Source: an uncultured Gammaproteobacteria bacterium
GTDB lineage: Bacteria; Pseudomonadota; Gammaproteobacteria; Pseudomonadales; Pseudohongiellaceae
Length of the DNA: 64,000 nt
Assembly: GCA_903837345.1 (NCBI GenBank)
Contig: CAILUG010000038.1
Location: 1-64,000 of the forward strand
Reading direction: 5' to 3'
The notes under the pieces are model-generated. The model was given only the letters and a program-made list of their open reading frames with translations, ran no database searches and was not told the origin of the DNA. The translations under genes were made by a program, and so were the position numbers. Every line of letters starts with the position of its first letter. Positions within the stretch are counted from its first letter, which is position 1. Below are positions 7,769 to 15,393 of this stretch, piece by piece.

Positions 7769-8742
7769 GCCTGCGCCCGGAACCACGCACGCGCCCGGAA
7801 AATCGCGCTGCCACGGTGCAGGTGCCCAGCAACAGTTTGCTGGCCGTTTACTCGCAACATCAAAGCGCTGCCGTCGACAGTCTGCATCGTTTGCTGAATG
7901 AGCCGTTGGGCTCGGCGATGGCCTGCCTGGTGATCGGCATCGCGCTGGCGTTGCCATTGGCGCTGTTCCTGTTTTTGCAAAACCTGCAAAGCATGGGTGG
8001 CAGCCTCGACCAGCACGGCAACATTTCGGTGTTCATGCATGAGCACAATCCGGTCGAGCTGGCCCGCATGCAGAAGATGCTGGGTACGCGCAAGGATGTG
8101 AAAAAAGTCACTTACACCACACCGGATCAGGCACTGCAGGAATTTGAGGCCAAATCCGGTTTCGGCGAAGCGCTGGCCACCCTGGCCGAGAATCCGTTGC
8201 CGCCGCTGTTTGAGGTGCAACCGGCATCAGACAAAGCCGAGGATGTGAAAACTCTCGTCAACTATCTGCAGGGCTTGCCCGGAGTAGATGCGGTGCAGGC
8301 TGATATCCAGTGGTTACAACGCCTCAATGCCATGGTGGCGGTGGCGCAAAAACTGGCGCTGCTGTTGGCACTGCTGCTGGGGTTGGGAGTGATGCTGGTG
8401 ATTGGCAACACCGTCAGGCTGGCCATCGCCAATCGCAGTGCCGAGATTGTAGTGGTGAAACTGGTGGGTGGCACCGACAGTTATGTGGCGCGGCCGTTTC
8501 TGTACACGGGTCTGTGGTATGGCGTGGGGGGTGGTATTACTGCGCTGGTGCTGGTGGCTTTGTGCATGTGGGGCATGAGCGGACCGGTATCACGACTGTT
8601 GGCCAGCTATGATTCCGGCTATCAACTGAGTGGTGTGAGCGTGAGCGGCGGTTTTGCGGTGCTGCTGATTGCCGGTGCGCTGGGCTGGCTGGGTGCATTG
8701 TTGTCGGTGTTGCGCCATCTGCGTGCAATAGAGCCGCGCTGA
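7765..8742 (+). CDS. ftsX: Cell division permease-like protein FtsX
   Basis: The product has 325 residues, with one transmembrane segment near residues 50-70, a periplasmic extracellular-loop domain (about 80-180) and three further membrane helices, the FtsX topology. The region LLGLGVMLVIGNTVRLAIANRSAEIVVVKLVGGTDSYVARPFLYTG is typical. It partners FtsE. In many gammaproteobacteria rpoH follows; here it does not, and the next gene is an unrelated membrane protein. Confidence 0.95.
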   Translation: MSLRPEPRTRPENRAATVQVPSNSLLAVYSQHQSAAVDSLHRLLNEPLGSAMACLVIGIALALPLALFLFLQNLQSMGGSLDQHGNISVFMHEHNPVELARMQKMLGTRKDVKKVTYTTPDQALQEFEAKSGFGEALATLAENPLPPLFEVQPASDKAEDVKTLVNYLQGLPGVDAVQADIQWLQRLNAMVAVAQKLALLLALLLGLGVMLVIGNTVRLAIANRSAEIVVVKLVGGTDSYVARPFLYTGLWYGVGGGITALVLVALCMWGMSGPVSRLLASYDSGYQLSGVSVSGGFAVLLIAGALGWLGALLSVLRHLRAIEPR

Positions 8743-8862
8743 AGTTTGCGAAATCCCCACAACCAGCAGGGGAACATTAAATTTGTAGTTGGCCCCCGAG
8801 TTTCCTTGCTATTCTTGACCACAGATTTTTTACCGCCCTGATAACAACGAGAGGATAAGGCT

Positions 8863-9507
8863 ATGATCATGAACCTGCTTGCAATACTGGTCCGCTGGGG
8901 ACACCTGCTGTTCGGCATTGGCTGGATCGGCATGCTCTATTACTTCAATTTTGTGCAGGGCGGCTACTTCAAGGCAGCCACACCCGAAGGCCTCAAGGAT
9001 GCCAAAGCCAAACTGGCGCCGAGCGCACTGTGGTGGTTCCGTTGGGGCGCGATGTTCACCTTCATTACCGGTGTGCTGCTGCTGGGTTATGTGCACGGCA
9101 ATGGCCAGCTCAACAGCTACATCATCATGGGCGCCACCATGGCCACCGTGATGTTCCTCAACGTGTGGCTGATCATCTGGCCCAACCAGAAAATCGTGCT
9201 GGGCATTGTGCAGGGTGGTGATGCGGCCGCCGCTGGTGCCAAAGCCGCAATCGCTTCCCGCACCAACGTGCTGTTCTCCGGCCCGATGGCCTTGGGCATG
9301 GTGGCTGGCCCGCATTACATCGGTTCCGCCGCCGGCTATGGCCATCCGTCGCTGACCACCGGCGGCTGGATTGTGATCCTCCTCATCGCCGCCATTGAGG
9401 CCAATGCACTGTTCGGCAAACAGGGTCCGCTAACCACCGTCAAAGGTGTGATCACCAGCAGTGTGGTGTTGGCAGCTATGGTTATCGGATTGCTTGAATT
9501 GCTCTGA
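8863..9507 (+). CDS. Urate-oxidase N-terminal-like membrane protein
   Basis: The product has 214 residues with about five to six membrane helices. The opening LVRWGHLLFGIGWIGMLYYFNFVQ and the segments WWFRWGAMFTFITGVLLL and NVWLIIWPNQKIVLG fit the Urate_ox_N family, whose long members (PuuD) are membrane urate hydroxylases with a C-terminal cytochrome c. This protein stops before any CxxCH, so it is a stand-alone membrane domain and urate oxidation is uncertain. His residues in the first helix could bind haem. A ribosome site (GAGGATAAGG) precedes the ATG. A terminator follows. Confidence 0.75.
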   Translation: MIMNLLAILVRWGHLLFGIGWIGMLYYFNFVQGGYFKAATPEGLKDAKAKLAPSALWWFRWGAMFTFITGVLLLGYVHGNGQLNSYIIMGATMATVMFLNVWLIIWPNQKIVLGIVQGGDAAAAGAKAAIASRTNVLFSGPMALGMVAGPHYIGSAAGYGHPSLTTGGWIVILLIAAIEANALFGKQGPLTTVKGVITSSVVLAAMVIGLLELL

Positions 9508-9542
9508 TTTACCTTTACCCGGAACAATAGTTCTACAAGAAA

Positions 9543-9568
9543 GCGAGTCCAGGTGGCTCGCTTTTTTG
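9543..9568 (+). terminator. Rho-independent terminator
   Basis: GCGAG at 9543-9547 pairs with CTCGC at 9557-9561, followed by TTTTTT. It ends the transcript of the upstream membrane-protein gene. Confidence 0.8.
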
Positions 9569-9578
9569 TTTCCATATC

Positions 9579-9621
9579 AACTAAATAATTAGTTGACAAT
9601 AAACTAAAGACTTAGTTATAA
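9579..9621 (+). promoter_or_regulatory. Promoter with two BlaI-type operators
   Basis: Two identical-arm palindromes, AACTAA-4-TTAGTT, lie at 9579-9594 and 9602-9617, 23 bp centre to centre. TTGACA at 9593-9598 and TTATAA at 9616-9621, 17 bp apart, form a near-consensus sigma-70 promoter that the two operators straddle. This is what autorepression by the BlaI-family gene starting at 9659 would need. That BlaI is the protein that binds is inference from position and symmetry. Confidence 0.8.
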
Positions 9622-9658
9622 AGCCTGCAACAGCTATCGGCTTCAGGGTGTTGAAGAA

Positions 9659-10042
9659 ATGGTCAAGGAAAACAGCGGCAAAACCCTGCTTACGGAAACC
9701 GAGCTGGAACTGATGCTGATTCTGTGGAAACTGCAGGAAGCCTCAGTCCACGATGTTATAGCTGCATTGCCGAAAAAGCGGGTAATGGCCTACACATCCG
9801 CGTCAACCATCATCCGCATCCTCGAGAAAAAAGGCTTTGTGTCCAACCGCAAGGAAGGCAAGGCCCATCTCTATTCTCCCGGTATCACCAAACACGAATA
9901 CGAAAGCCGGACACTTGGCCATGTGATGGGGCGGTTATTTGACAACACGCCGGCTGCGCTGGTGGCCCGCTTGATTGACAGCCATAAACTGTCGGCAAAG
10001 GAAATTGCGGAATTGAAAAGGTTGCTGGATAAAAAGGAGTAA
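9659..10042 (+). CDS. BlaI/MecI/CopY-family transcriptional repressor
   Basis: The product has 127 residues. The winged helix contains LTETELELMLILWKLQEASVHDV and TSASTIIRILEKKGFVSNRKEGKAHLYSP, the Penicillinase_R pattern, and a C-terminal helical dimerisation region follows. Family members bind paired palindromes and are inactivated by proteolysis triggered through a partner M56 membrane peptidase. Here the partner follows 4 bases downstream and two palindromes lie in the promoter. No beta-lactamase gene adjoins, so the regulated response is not evident. Confidence 0.92.
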   Translation: MVKENSGKTLLTETELELMLILWKLQEASVHDVIAALPKKRVMAYTSASTIIRILEKKGFVSNRKEGKAHLYSPGITKHEYESRTLGHVMGRLFDNTPAALVARLIDSHKLSAKEIAELKRLLDKKE

Positions 10043-10046
10043 AGGG

Positions 10047-11444
10047 ATGAACGCCAATATTCTTGAACTGTATTTCAAGCTGAATTTACTGATGGGTGCT
10101 GCATTCCTGTGGTGGGTGCTTACCAGGCAGCTGGCGAAAGTTTTCAGGTTTGAAACAAGTCATGCCCGGCAGTTGAAGGTGGCGAGAATAATAATTTTAA
10201 GCGTGTTGCTGTCGGTACCGCTGGTGGTTTTTCTGAACGGATTCCTGCCGGGCTGGGTCAAAGGAGTTGAGAAAGTAGTATCCAGGCCCGGTTTGATTCA
10301 GGAATTTACCTTCACTGCAGGAATGGGTGATCTGTTAAAAAACAAATTCCGGATTGGGATGATTACCCTGGCACCTGAATTCGTGCTGTTTTCGCTGTTG
10401 CTCGCGGGGTTGCTGCTCCAGATCGGCAGAATGACGATCCAGGTCGGTCGACTCAGAAAAATAATCTGCGGTGCCACGGAGTGGAAATCAATAAACGGCA
10501 TTCATCTGCTGATTTCGGATTCCATTACTTCCCCTTTCTCAACCCGCGCATTGGGCAGCAGGCAAATCGTTATGCCGGCGCAGTTGCTTGAATCTCCCGG
10601 CAATCTGCGATTGGCAATCAAGCATGAACTGCAGCATGTGCGTAATGGCGATCTTGAATGGGTGATTCTGTTGGAGGCTATCAAAGTGTTGTGCTTCTGG
10701 AATCCCTTTGCCTGGTTGTGGCACAACGAATTTGACTGCTTGCAGGAGTTCGCCTGCGATGAAGTACTGGTGAATGAGCGCAAGGTCAATTCGCAGGCCT
10801 ATGGCATCTGCCTGCTGGATGTGGCGAGCAACGTGAGCGGGCGTGCGCTGCTGGCTTCTTCCAACATGGTGCCGAAATTTTCACTATGGCAAAACCACAA
10901 GACTCAATTGAAAAGGAGAATTCTGATGCTTATGAAAGTCAGTAACAAAAACAACGTCATGCTGAAAACAATTTGTTACAGCCTGTTGCTCGGATTCGGC
11001 CTGTCAGATACGGCAGTGATGGTATTGGCAGCCGATAGTGGCGGATCAGCTGTGCCGGTGAAACCAGTGGCTCTGAAGGATGCTGTGCCACCCAAGCCCG
11101 TAAAACCAGCAGACAAGGATGTTTTACCAGTCTTGAGAGTAAACCCCACTTATCCTGCTGAAGCTTTGGAACATGGAACTGAAGGATCGGTAGTGGTGGA
11201 TTTTACCATTGATGAAAACGGAAAAGTGCAGGATGCAATTGCCGTAAAAAATTGTATCGAAACCAAGGGGAGTGATTTGAAGAGAGTTTGTGTAAAGGAA
11301 GACGATACTTTCAAAGAGTCCGCACTAACTGCATTGAGCAGGTGGGAATACAACCCAAAAATGGAAAATGGAATTGCAGTCAAAAGAGAGCACGTACAAA
11401 CCATGCTCAGATTTCAACTTAACAATGATGAGCTACCAAAGTAA
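10047..11444 (+). CDS. BlaR1-like M56 peptidase with TonB-type C-terminus
   Basis: The product has 465 residues. Three N-terminal membrane helices precede the zinc site HELQH at 193-197, in KHELQHVRNGDLEWV, with FACDE further on. A fourth hydrophobic segment lies near 305-325, then a Pro/Lys-rich linker (VKPVALKDAVPPKPVKP), and a TonB C-terminal-like domain (RVNPTYPAEALEHGTEGSVVVDFTIDENGKV) fills the last 100 residues. The usual BlaR1 sensor is a penicillin-binding domain, so the TonB-like domain replaces it. It probably cleaves or signals to the BlaI protein encoded just upstream; the stimulus is unknown. Confidence 0.85.
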   Translation: MNANILELYFKLNLLMGAAFLWWVLTRQLAKVFRFETSHARQLKVARIIILSVLLSVPLVVFLNGFLPGWVKGVEKVVSRPGLIQEFTFTAGMGDLLKNKFRIGMITLAPEFVLFSLLLAGLLLQIGRMTIQVGRLRKIICGATEWKSINGIHLLISDSITSPFSTRALGSRQIVMPAQLLESPGNLRLAIKHELQHVRNGDLEWVILLEAIKVLCFWNPFAWLWHNEFDCLQEFACDEVLVNERKVNSQAYGICLLDVASNVSGRALLASSNMVPKFSLWQNHKTQLKRRILMLMKVSNKNNVMLKTICYSLLLGFGLSDTAVMVLAADSGGSAVPVKPVALKDAVPPKPVKPADKDVLPVLRVNPTYPAEALEHGTEGSVVVDFTIDENGKVQDAIAVKNCIETKGSDLKRVCVKEDDTFKESALTALSRWEYNPKMENGIAVKREHVQTMLRFQLNNDELPK

Positions 11445-11465
11445 GAGAGTTTGAAAATGGATAAG

Positions 11466-11663
11466 CTAACAGCAGCGTCTGACGCCTTCCCATTTGCGTC
11501 GCTGCTCTGCTTTGAAAAACGCCGCACGATCAAGCGGCGTTTCCAATGGATGTGAAAGAGCTTGATGTTTCAGATAGCGCTCATAGGCATCATCGCCGCT
11601 TAGTTCGCGCACCACCGACCACACCGAAGCGCAGGTTTGTTTCAGCCCGTTGAGTGTTGGCAT
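11466..11663 (-). CDS. YbdD/YjiX family small protein
   Basis: The product has 65 residues. LSGDDAYERYLKHQALSHP and the Cys-rich end RRKWEGVRRCC are typical of the YbdD/YjiX (DUF466) family. Genes of this family nearly always sit directly after cstA-type peptide/pyruvate transporters, as here, where the ATG abuts the cstA stop codon. The protein is thought to help the transporter, but its exact job is not established. Confidence 0.88.
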   Translation of the reverse strand: MPTLNGLKQTCASVWSVVRELSGDDAYERYLKHQALSHPLETPLDRAAFFKAEQRRKWEGVRRCC

Positions 11664-13739
11664 CTAGCCCTCCACCAACTGTGCTTGCTGATACGGAGTT
11701 TCCGTAAAGGCCGGGCAGCGGCGCCCTTGCAGGAAGGCCCAGCAGATACGCGCGGTTTCAATCACTACAATCCAGCTGACGATCAGGAAAAATGCAGTCA
11801 GTGCTGCGTCAAGTTGATCGTTGAAGATCAGGCGTTCAGTCGAGGCGACGGCGGCGCCGGCAATCTTGCCGCTGGCGATCTGCGCGGCGAGGTCGTCGGC
11901 GTGCACGAGAAAACCGATACGCAGTTCCGGGCTGAACAGTTTTTCCCAGGCGGCGGCGGTGGTGACGATCACCAGCCACACCAGTGGTGCTGTGGTTACC
12001 CATGCATATCTTACACGGCCGGATTTGACGATGATGGCGGTGGCTACACACAACGCAATTGCCGCCAGCATCTGGTTGGCAATGCCGAACAAGGGCCACA
12101 AACTGTTGATGCCGCCGAGCGGATCAATGGTGCCGTTGTAGAGGAAGTAGCCCCAGCTGACCACAACCAGTGCGCTGCAAATGAATACGCTTGGATACCA
12201 TGAGGTGCGGCCCATGGCCGGAATCACATTGCCGAGCATGTCTTGCAACATGAAGCGCGCCACGCGCGTGCCGGCATCCACCGTGGTGAGGATGAAGAGC
12301 GCCTCAAACATGATCGCGAAGTGGTACCACACCGCCAATAGCGAGTTGCCGAATGCACTGCCGAAAATGCTGGCCATGCCCACCGCCAAAGAGGGCGCAC
12401 CACCGGTGCGGGCAAACAGCGAGCTTTCGCCCATTTGCTGCGCCAGCGTTTGCATCTGATCCACTGTCACCGGGAATCCCCAGCTGCTGACAGTGGCTAC
12501 CGCCTTCGCGGCTTCTGCACCAACGATGCCGGCAGGACTGTTGATCGCGAAGTAAATGCCTGGCTCCAGCACGCAGGCCGCAATCATCGCCATGATTGCC
12601 ACAAACGATTCCATCATCATCGCGCCGTAGCCGATAAAGCGGGCATCTTTCTCATTCATCAATAGCTTGGGCGTGGTGCCGGAAGCGATCAATGCGTGGA
12701 AGCCAGAGATCGCACCACAGGCAATCGTGATGAACACAAACGGGAAGATCTTGCCGCCGAACACCGGGCCGGTGCCGTCGATAAACTGGGTGAAGGCCGG
12801 CATGTGGATTTCCGGTCGCAATACTACTATTGCCAGTGCCAGCGCCAGGATGGTGCCGAGCTTCATGAAGGTGGAAAGATAATCACGCGGCGCCAGCAAC
12901 AGCCACACCGGCAGCACTGCGGCAATGAAGCCATAGACAATGATCATCAGCGCCAGCGCCGGGCCGTCGTAATCAAACCAGCCGCGGATGGTACTGGCAT
13001 CCACCCAGCCACCGCCGAATACCGCCAGCAGCAGCAACGCAAAACCGATCAGCGAACCTTCAATCACGCGGCCCGGTCGGATGTTGCGCATATAAAGACC
13101 GATCAGCATCGCAATCGGTATCGTGGCAGCCACGGTGGATGTAGCCCATGGACTGTGTCGCATGGCGTTGACTACTACCAAACCCAGTACCGCAATCAGG
13201 ATTATCATGATCGCCAGTACGCCGACCAACGCCGCCACACCACCGATCACGCCAAGTTCATCACGCGCCATCTGGCCCAGTGAACGGCCATTGCGGCGTA
13301 TCGAACAGAACAGACTGACGAAATCCTGCACGCAGCCGCCGAACACCGCGCCGATCAGGATCCACAGGGTGCCCGGCAAATAACCGAACTGCGCTGCCAG
13401 CGTCGGGCCCACCAGCGGGCCGGGGCCGGCAATGGCAGCGAAGTGGTGACCGAATACGATCCAGCGATTGGTGGGGATGAAGTCACGGCCATCGGCGAGT
13501 CGCTCGGCCGGTGTTGCGCGGGTAGCATCGAGAGACAGCACCTTGGCAGCGATGAAAGCGCTGTAGAAGCGGTACCCCAGTGCATAGATGCACACCGCGG
13601 CCACTATCAGCCACAGACTGTTGATGGATTCGCCGCGATTGAACGCAATGCCGCCGAGTGCGCCGGCGCCGCCCAGTGCCACCAGTGGCCACAGCAGATA
13701 GCGCAGAAAGACATTGTTGGAACTATTGGTTGTTGTCAT
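11664..13739 (-). CDS. cstA: Carbon starvation protein CstA family transporter
   Basis: The product has 691 residues and many membrane helices. The family core is clear: GRDFIPTNRWIVFGHHFAAIAGPGPLVGP..LAAQFGYLPG, QDFVSLF, SGFHALIASGTTPKL and TRVARFMLQD. Family members (CstA, BtsT/YjiY) import peptides or pyruvate under nutrient limitation through the inner membrane. The ybdD-like gene follows immediately on the same strand. No promoter element was recognised upstream. Confidence 0.95.
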   Translation of the reverse strand: MTTTNSSNNVFLRYLLWPLVALGGAGALGGIAFNRGESINSLWLIVAAVCIYALGYRFYSAFIAAKVLSLDATRATPAERLADGRDFIPTNRWIVFGHHFAAIAGPGPLVGPTLAAQFGYLPGTLWILIGAVFGGCVQDFVSLFCSIRRNGRSLGQMARDELGVIGGVAALVGVLAIMIILIAVLGLVVVNAMRHSPWATSTVAATIPIAMLIGLYMRNIRPGRVIEGSLIGFALLLLAVFGGGWVDASTIRGWFDYDGPALALMIIVYGFIAAVLPVWLLLAPRDYLSTFMKLGTILALALAIVVLRPEIHMPAFTQFIDGTGPVFGGKIFPFVFITIACGAISGFHALIASGTTPKLLMNEKDARFIGYGAMMMESFVAIMAMIAACVLEPGIYFAINSPAGIVGAEAAKAVATVSSWGFPVTVDQMQTLAQQMGESSLFARTGGAPSLAVGMASIFGSAFGNSLLAVWYHFAIMFEALFILTTVDAGTRVARFMLQDMLGNVIPAMGRTSWYPSVFICSALVVVSWGYFLYNGTIDPLGGINSLWPLFGIANQMLAAIALCVATAIIVKSGRVRYAWVTTAPLVWLVIVTTAAAWEKLFSPELRIGFLVHADDLAAQIASGKIAGAAVASTERLIFNDQLDAALTAFFLIVSWIVVIETARICWAFLQGRRCPAFTETPYQQAQLVEG

Positions 13740-13947
13740 GGGCTGGGTCCGGCATACGGTTTATTGGGCAAAAATCGGGCAGTCGCCAATTCTCTGTGGT
13801 GTGGCTGTATTTGCCAAGAGAAGGCTGCGTATGATGGCCGGAGTTCTGCCTGATTGCGATGAATCAAATTGCCAACAGTAATCCACAGTAGCTGCACCCA
13901 GTTTTGCCGTTTTATGGTGCAAAATGGATACATCAAAAGGAGGCTCC

Positions 13948-15372
13948 ATGCGAAACTTTCGACATTTACTACTGCTCATCCCGCTGCTGTTGCTGCCAAT
14001 CAGCTTGTGGGCACAAGCTCCGGTCAGTGCCGGCAAGGTGTCTCAGCCTGCCGACTGGGACAAGGATCTGGCCCTCAACATCCCCAAGGATCTGAATCCC
14101 GACCCCCACATCCTGGAAATCAATCTGGAAGCCGTGGTCAAGGAAATGGAAATCATACCCGGCAAGAAGACGCAGGTGTGGACCTACAACGGCTACCTGC
14201 CAGGGCCGCTGATCAAGTTGAATGTCGGCGACCGCCTGATCGTGCATTTCAGGAATTCGCTGCCTGAAGCCACCACCATTCATTGGCATGGTCTGCGCAT
14301 CCCCAACAATATGGATGGTGTACCGGACATGACGCAGCCAATGATCCAGCCAGGCGGTGAATTCACCTATGACTTTGTGATGCCGGATGCCGGCACCTTC
14401 TGGTACCACCCCCATGTCAATTCTGCCGCGCAAGTAGGCTATGGCCTGTATGGCGCCATCGTGGTGGAAGACCCGAAAGCGCCCAAAATTCCCGGTGATG
14501 AACTGGTTCTGGTGTTTTCCGACATGAGTCTGGATGAAAACGGCGTCATGCAGGCACCCTCGTCCGGCGGCCGTTTCGGCGATCTGTTTGGCCGTGAAGG
14601 CCCCGTGATCCTCGTCAACGGCAAAGTGATGCCGACATTGCAGATGCGCAAGGGCAAGCAGCAGCGCTGGCGCGTGATCAATGCGTCACGCACTCGGTAT
14701 TTCACGTTGCGCTACAAGCGTTCACCGCTGGTGATCGTTGGCAGTGATGGCGGCATGGCAGAACACACCCACACGGTGGACGAAATCAAGCTGGTGCCGG
14801 CTGAACGGTATGATTTTGTGTTCACGCCGCCGGATGAGCCTGGCGCCGATGGCAAGTTCCGCTGGTATCCGACCAATCGCGGCTATGGCAGCACTTACAA
14901 CCGTCTGGCCGAAGACATCATGAACATGCACACGATCAATGAGCCGGCCGTCACGCCCGAGCCGGTGCCGGAACAGCTGCGCAAGATTGCTCCGCTTGAT
15001 CTCAAGGACGCCAAGGAGCGTACGCTCAATCTCACCATCGGTTATGACAAGGATGAAAACGTGGCGATGGGTATCAACGGTGTGCACTACAAGGATGCCA
15101 CGCCGTACATGATCAAGGTCGGGCAGACCGAAGTGTGGACCATCCGCAACGACACCGACTTCAATCATCCGTTTCATCTGCACGGCTTTTTCTTCGAGGT
15201 GCTGGATACCAATCTGCCGATGCAGTGGAAAGATACTGTGGATGTGCCGCAGCACAGCGTGGTCAGGATCGCGATGAAGTTTGATGATCGCCCCGGCATG
15301 TGGATGTTCCACTGCCACATTCTGGATCACGCCGAAGTCGGCATGATGGGGCATTTGCATCTGGAGCGTTGA
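13948..15372 (+). CDS. Exported multicopper oxidase
   Basis: With the start at 13948, set by AAAAGGAGG 4 bases upstream, the product has 474 residues and a signal peptide (LLLLIPLLLLPISLWAQA). The copper motifs are complete: HWHG at 112-115, WYHPH at 152-156, HPFHLHG from 407 and HCHILDHAEVGMMGH from 455, so type 1 and trinuclear centres should form. Such periplasmic oxidases act on phenols, Cu(I) or other metals with O2 as acceptor. There is no Met-rich CueO-type insert, so a laccase-like role is a fair guess. It is transcribed away from cstA. Confidence 0.93.
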   Translation: MRNFRHLLLLIPLLLLPISLWAQAPVSAGKVSQPADWDKDLALNIPKDLNPDPHILEINLEAVVKEMEIIPGKKTQVWTYNGYLPGPLIKLNVGDRLIVHFRNSLPEATTIHWHGLRIPNNMDGVPDMTQPMIQPGGEFTYDFVMPDAGTFWYHPHVNSAAQVGYGLYGAIVVEDPKAPKIPGDELVLVFSDMSLDENGVMQAPSSGGRFGDLFGREGPVILVNGKVMPTLQMRKGKQQRWRVINASRTRYFTLRYKRSPLVIVGSDGGMAEHTHTVDEIKLVPAERYDFVFTPPDEPGADGKFRWYPTNRGYGSTYNRLAEDIMNMHTINEPAVTPEPVPEQLRKIAPLDLKDAKERTLNLTIGYDKDENVAMGINGVHYKDATPYMIKVGQTEVWTIRNDTDFNHPFHLHGFFFEVLDTNLPMQWKDTVDVPQHSVVRIAMKFDDRPGMWMFHCHILDHAEVGMMGHLHLER

Positions 15373-15393
15373 GCGCTGCCACCAGGCCTTGCT

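Noticed and set aside
9659-11444. Beta-lactam sensing operon
   Set aside because: The repressor and M56 peptidase are present, but there is no penicillin-binding sensor domain and no beta-lactamase gene next to them.
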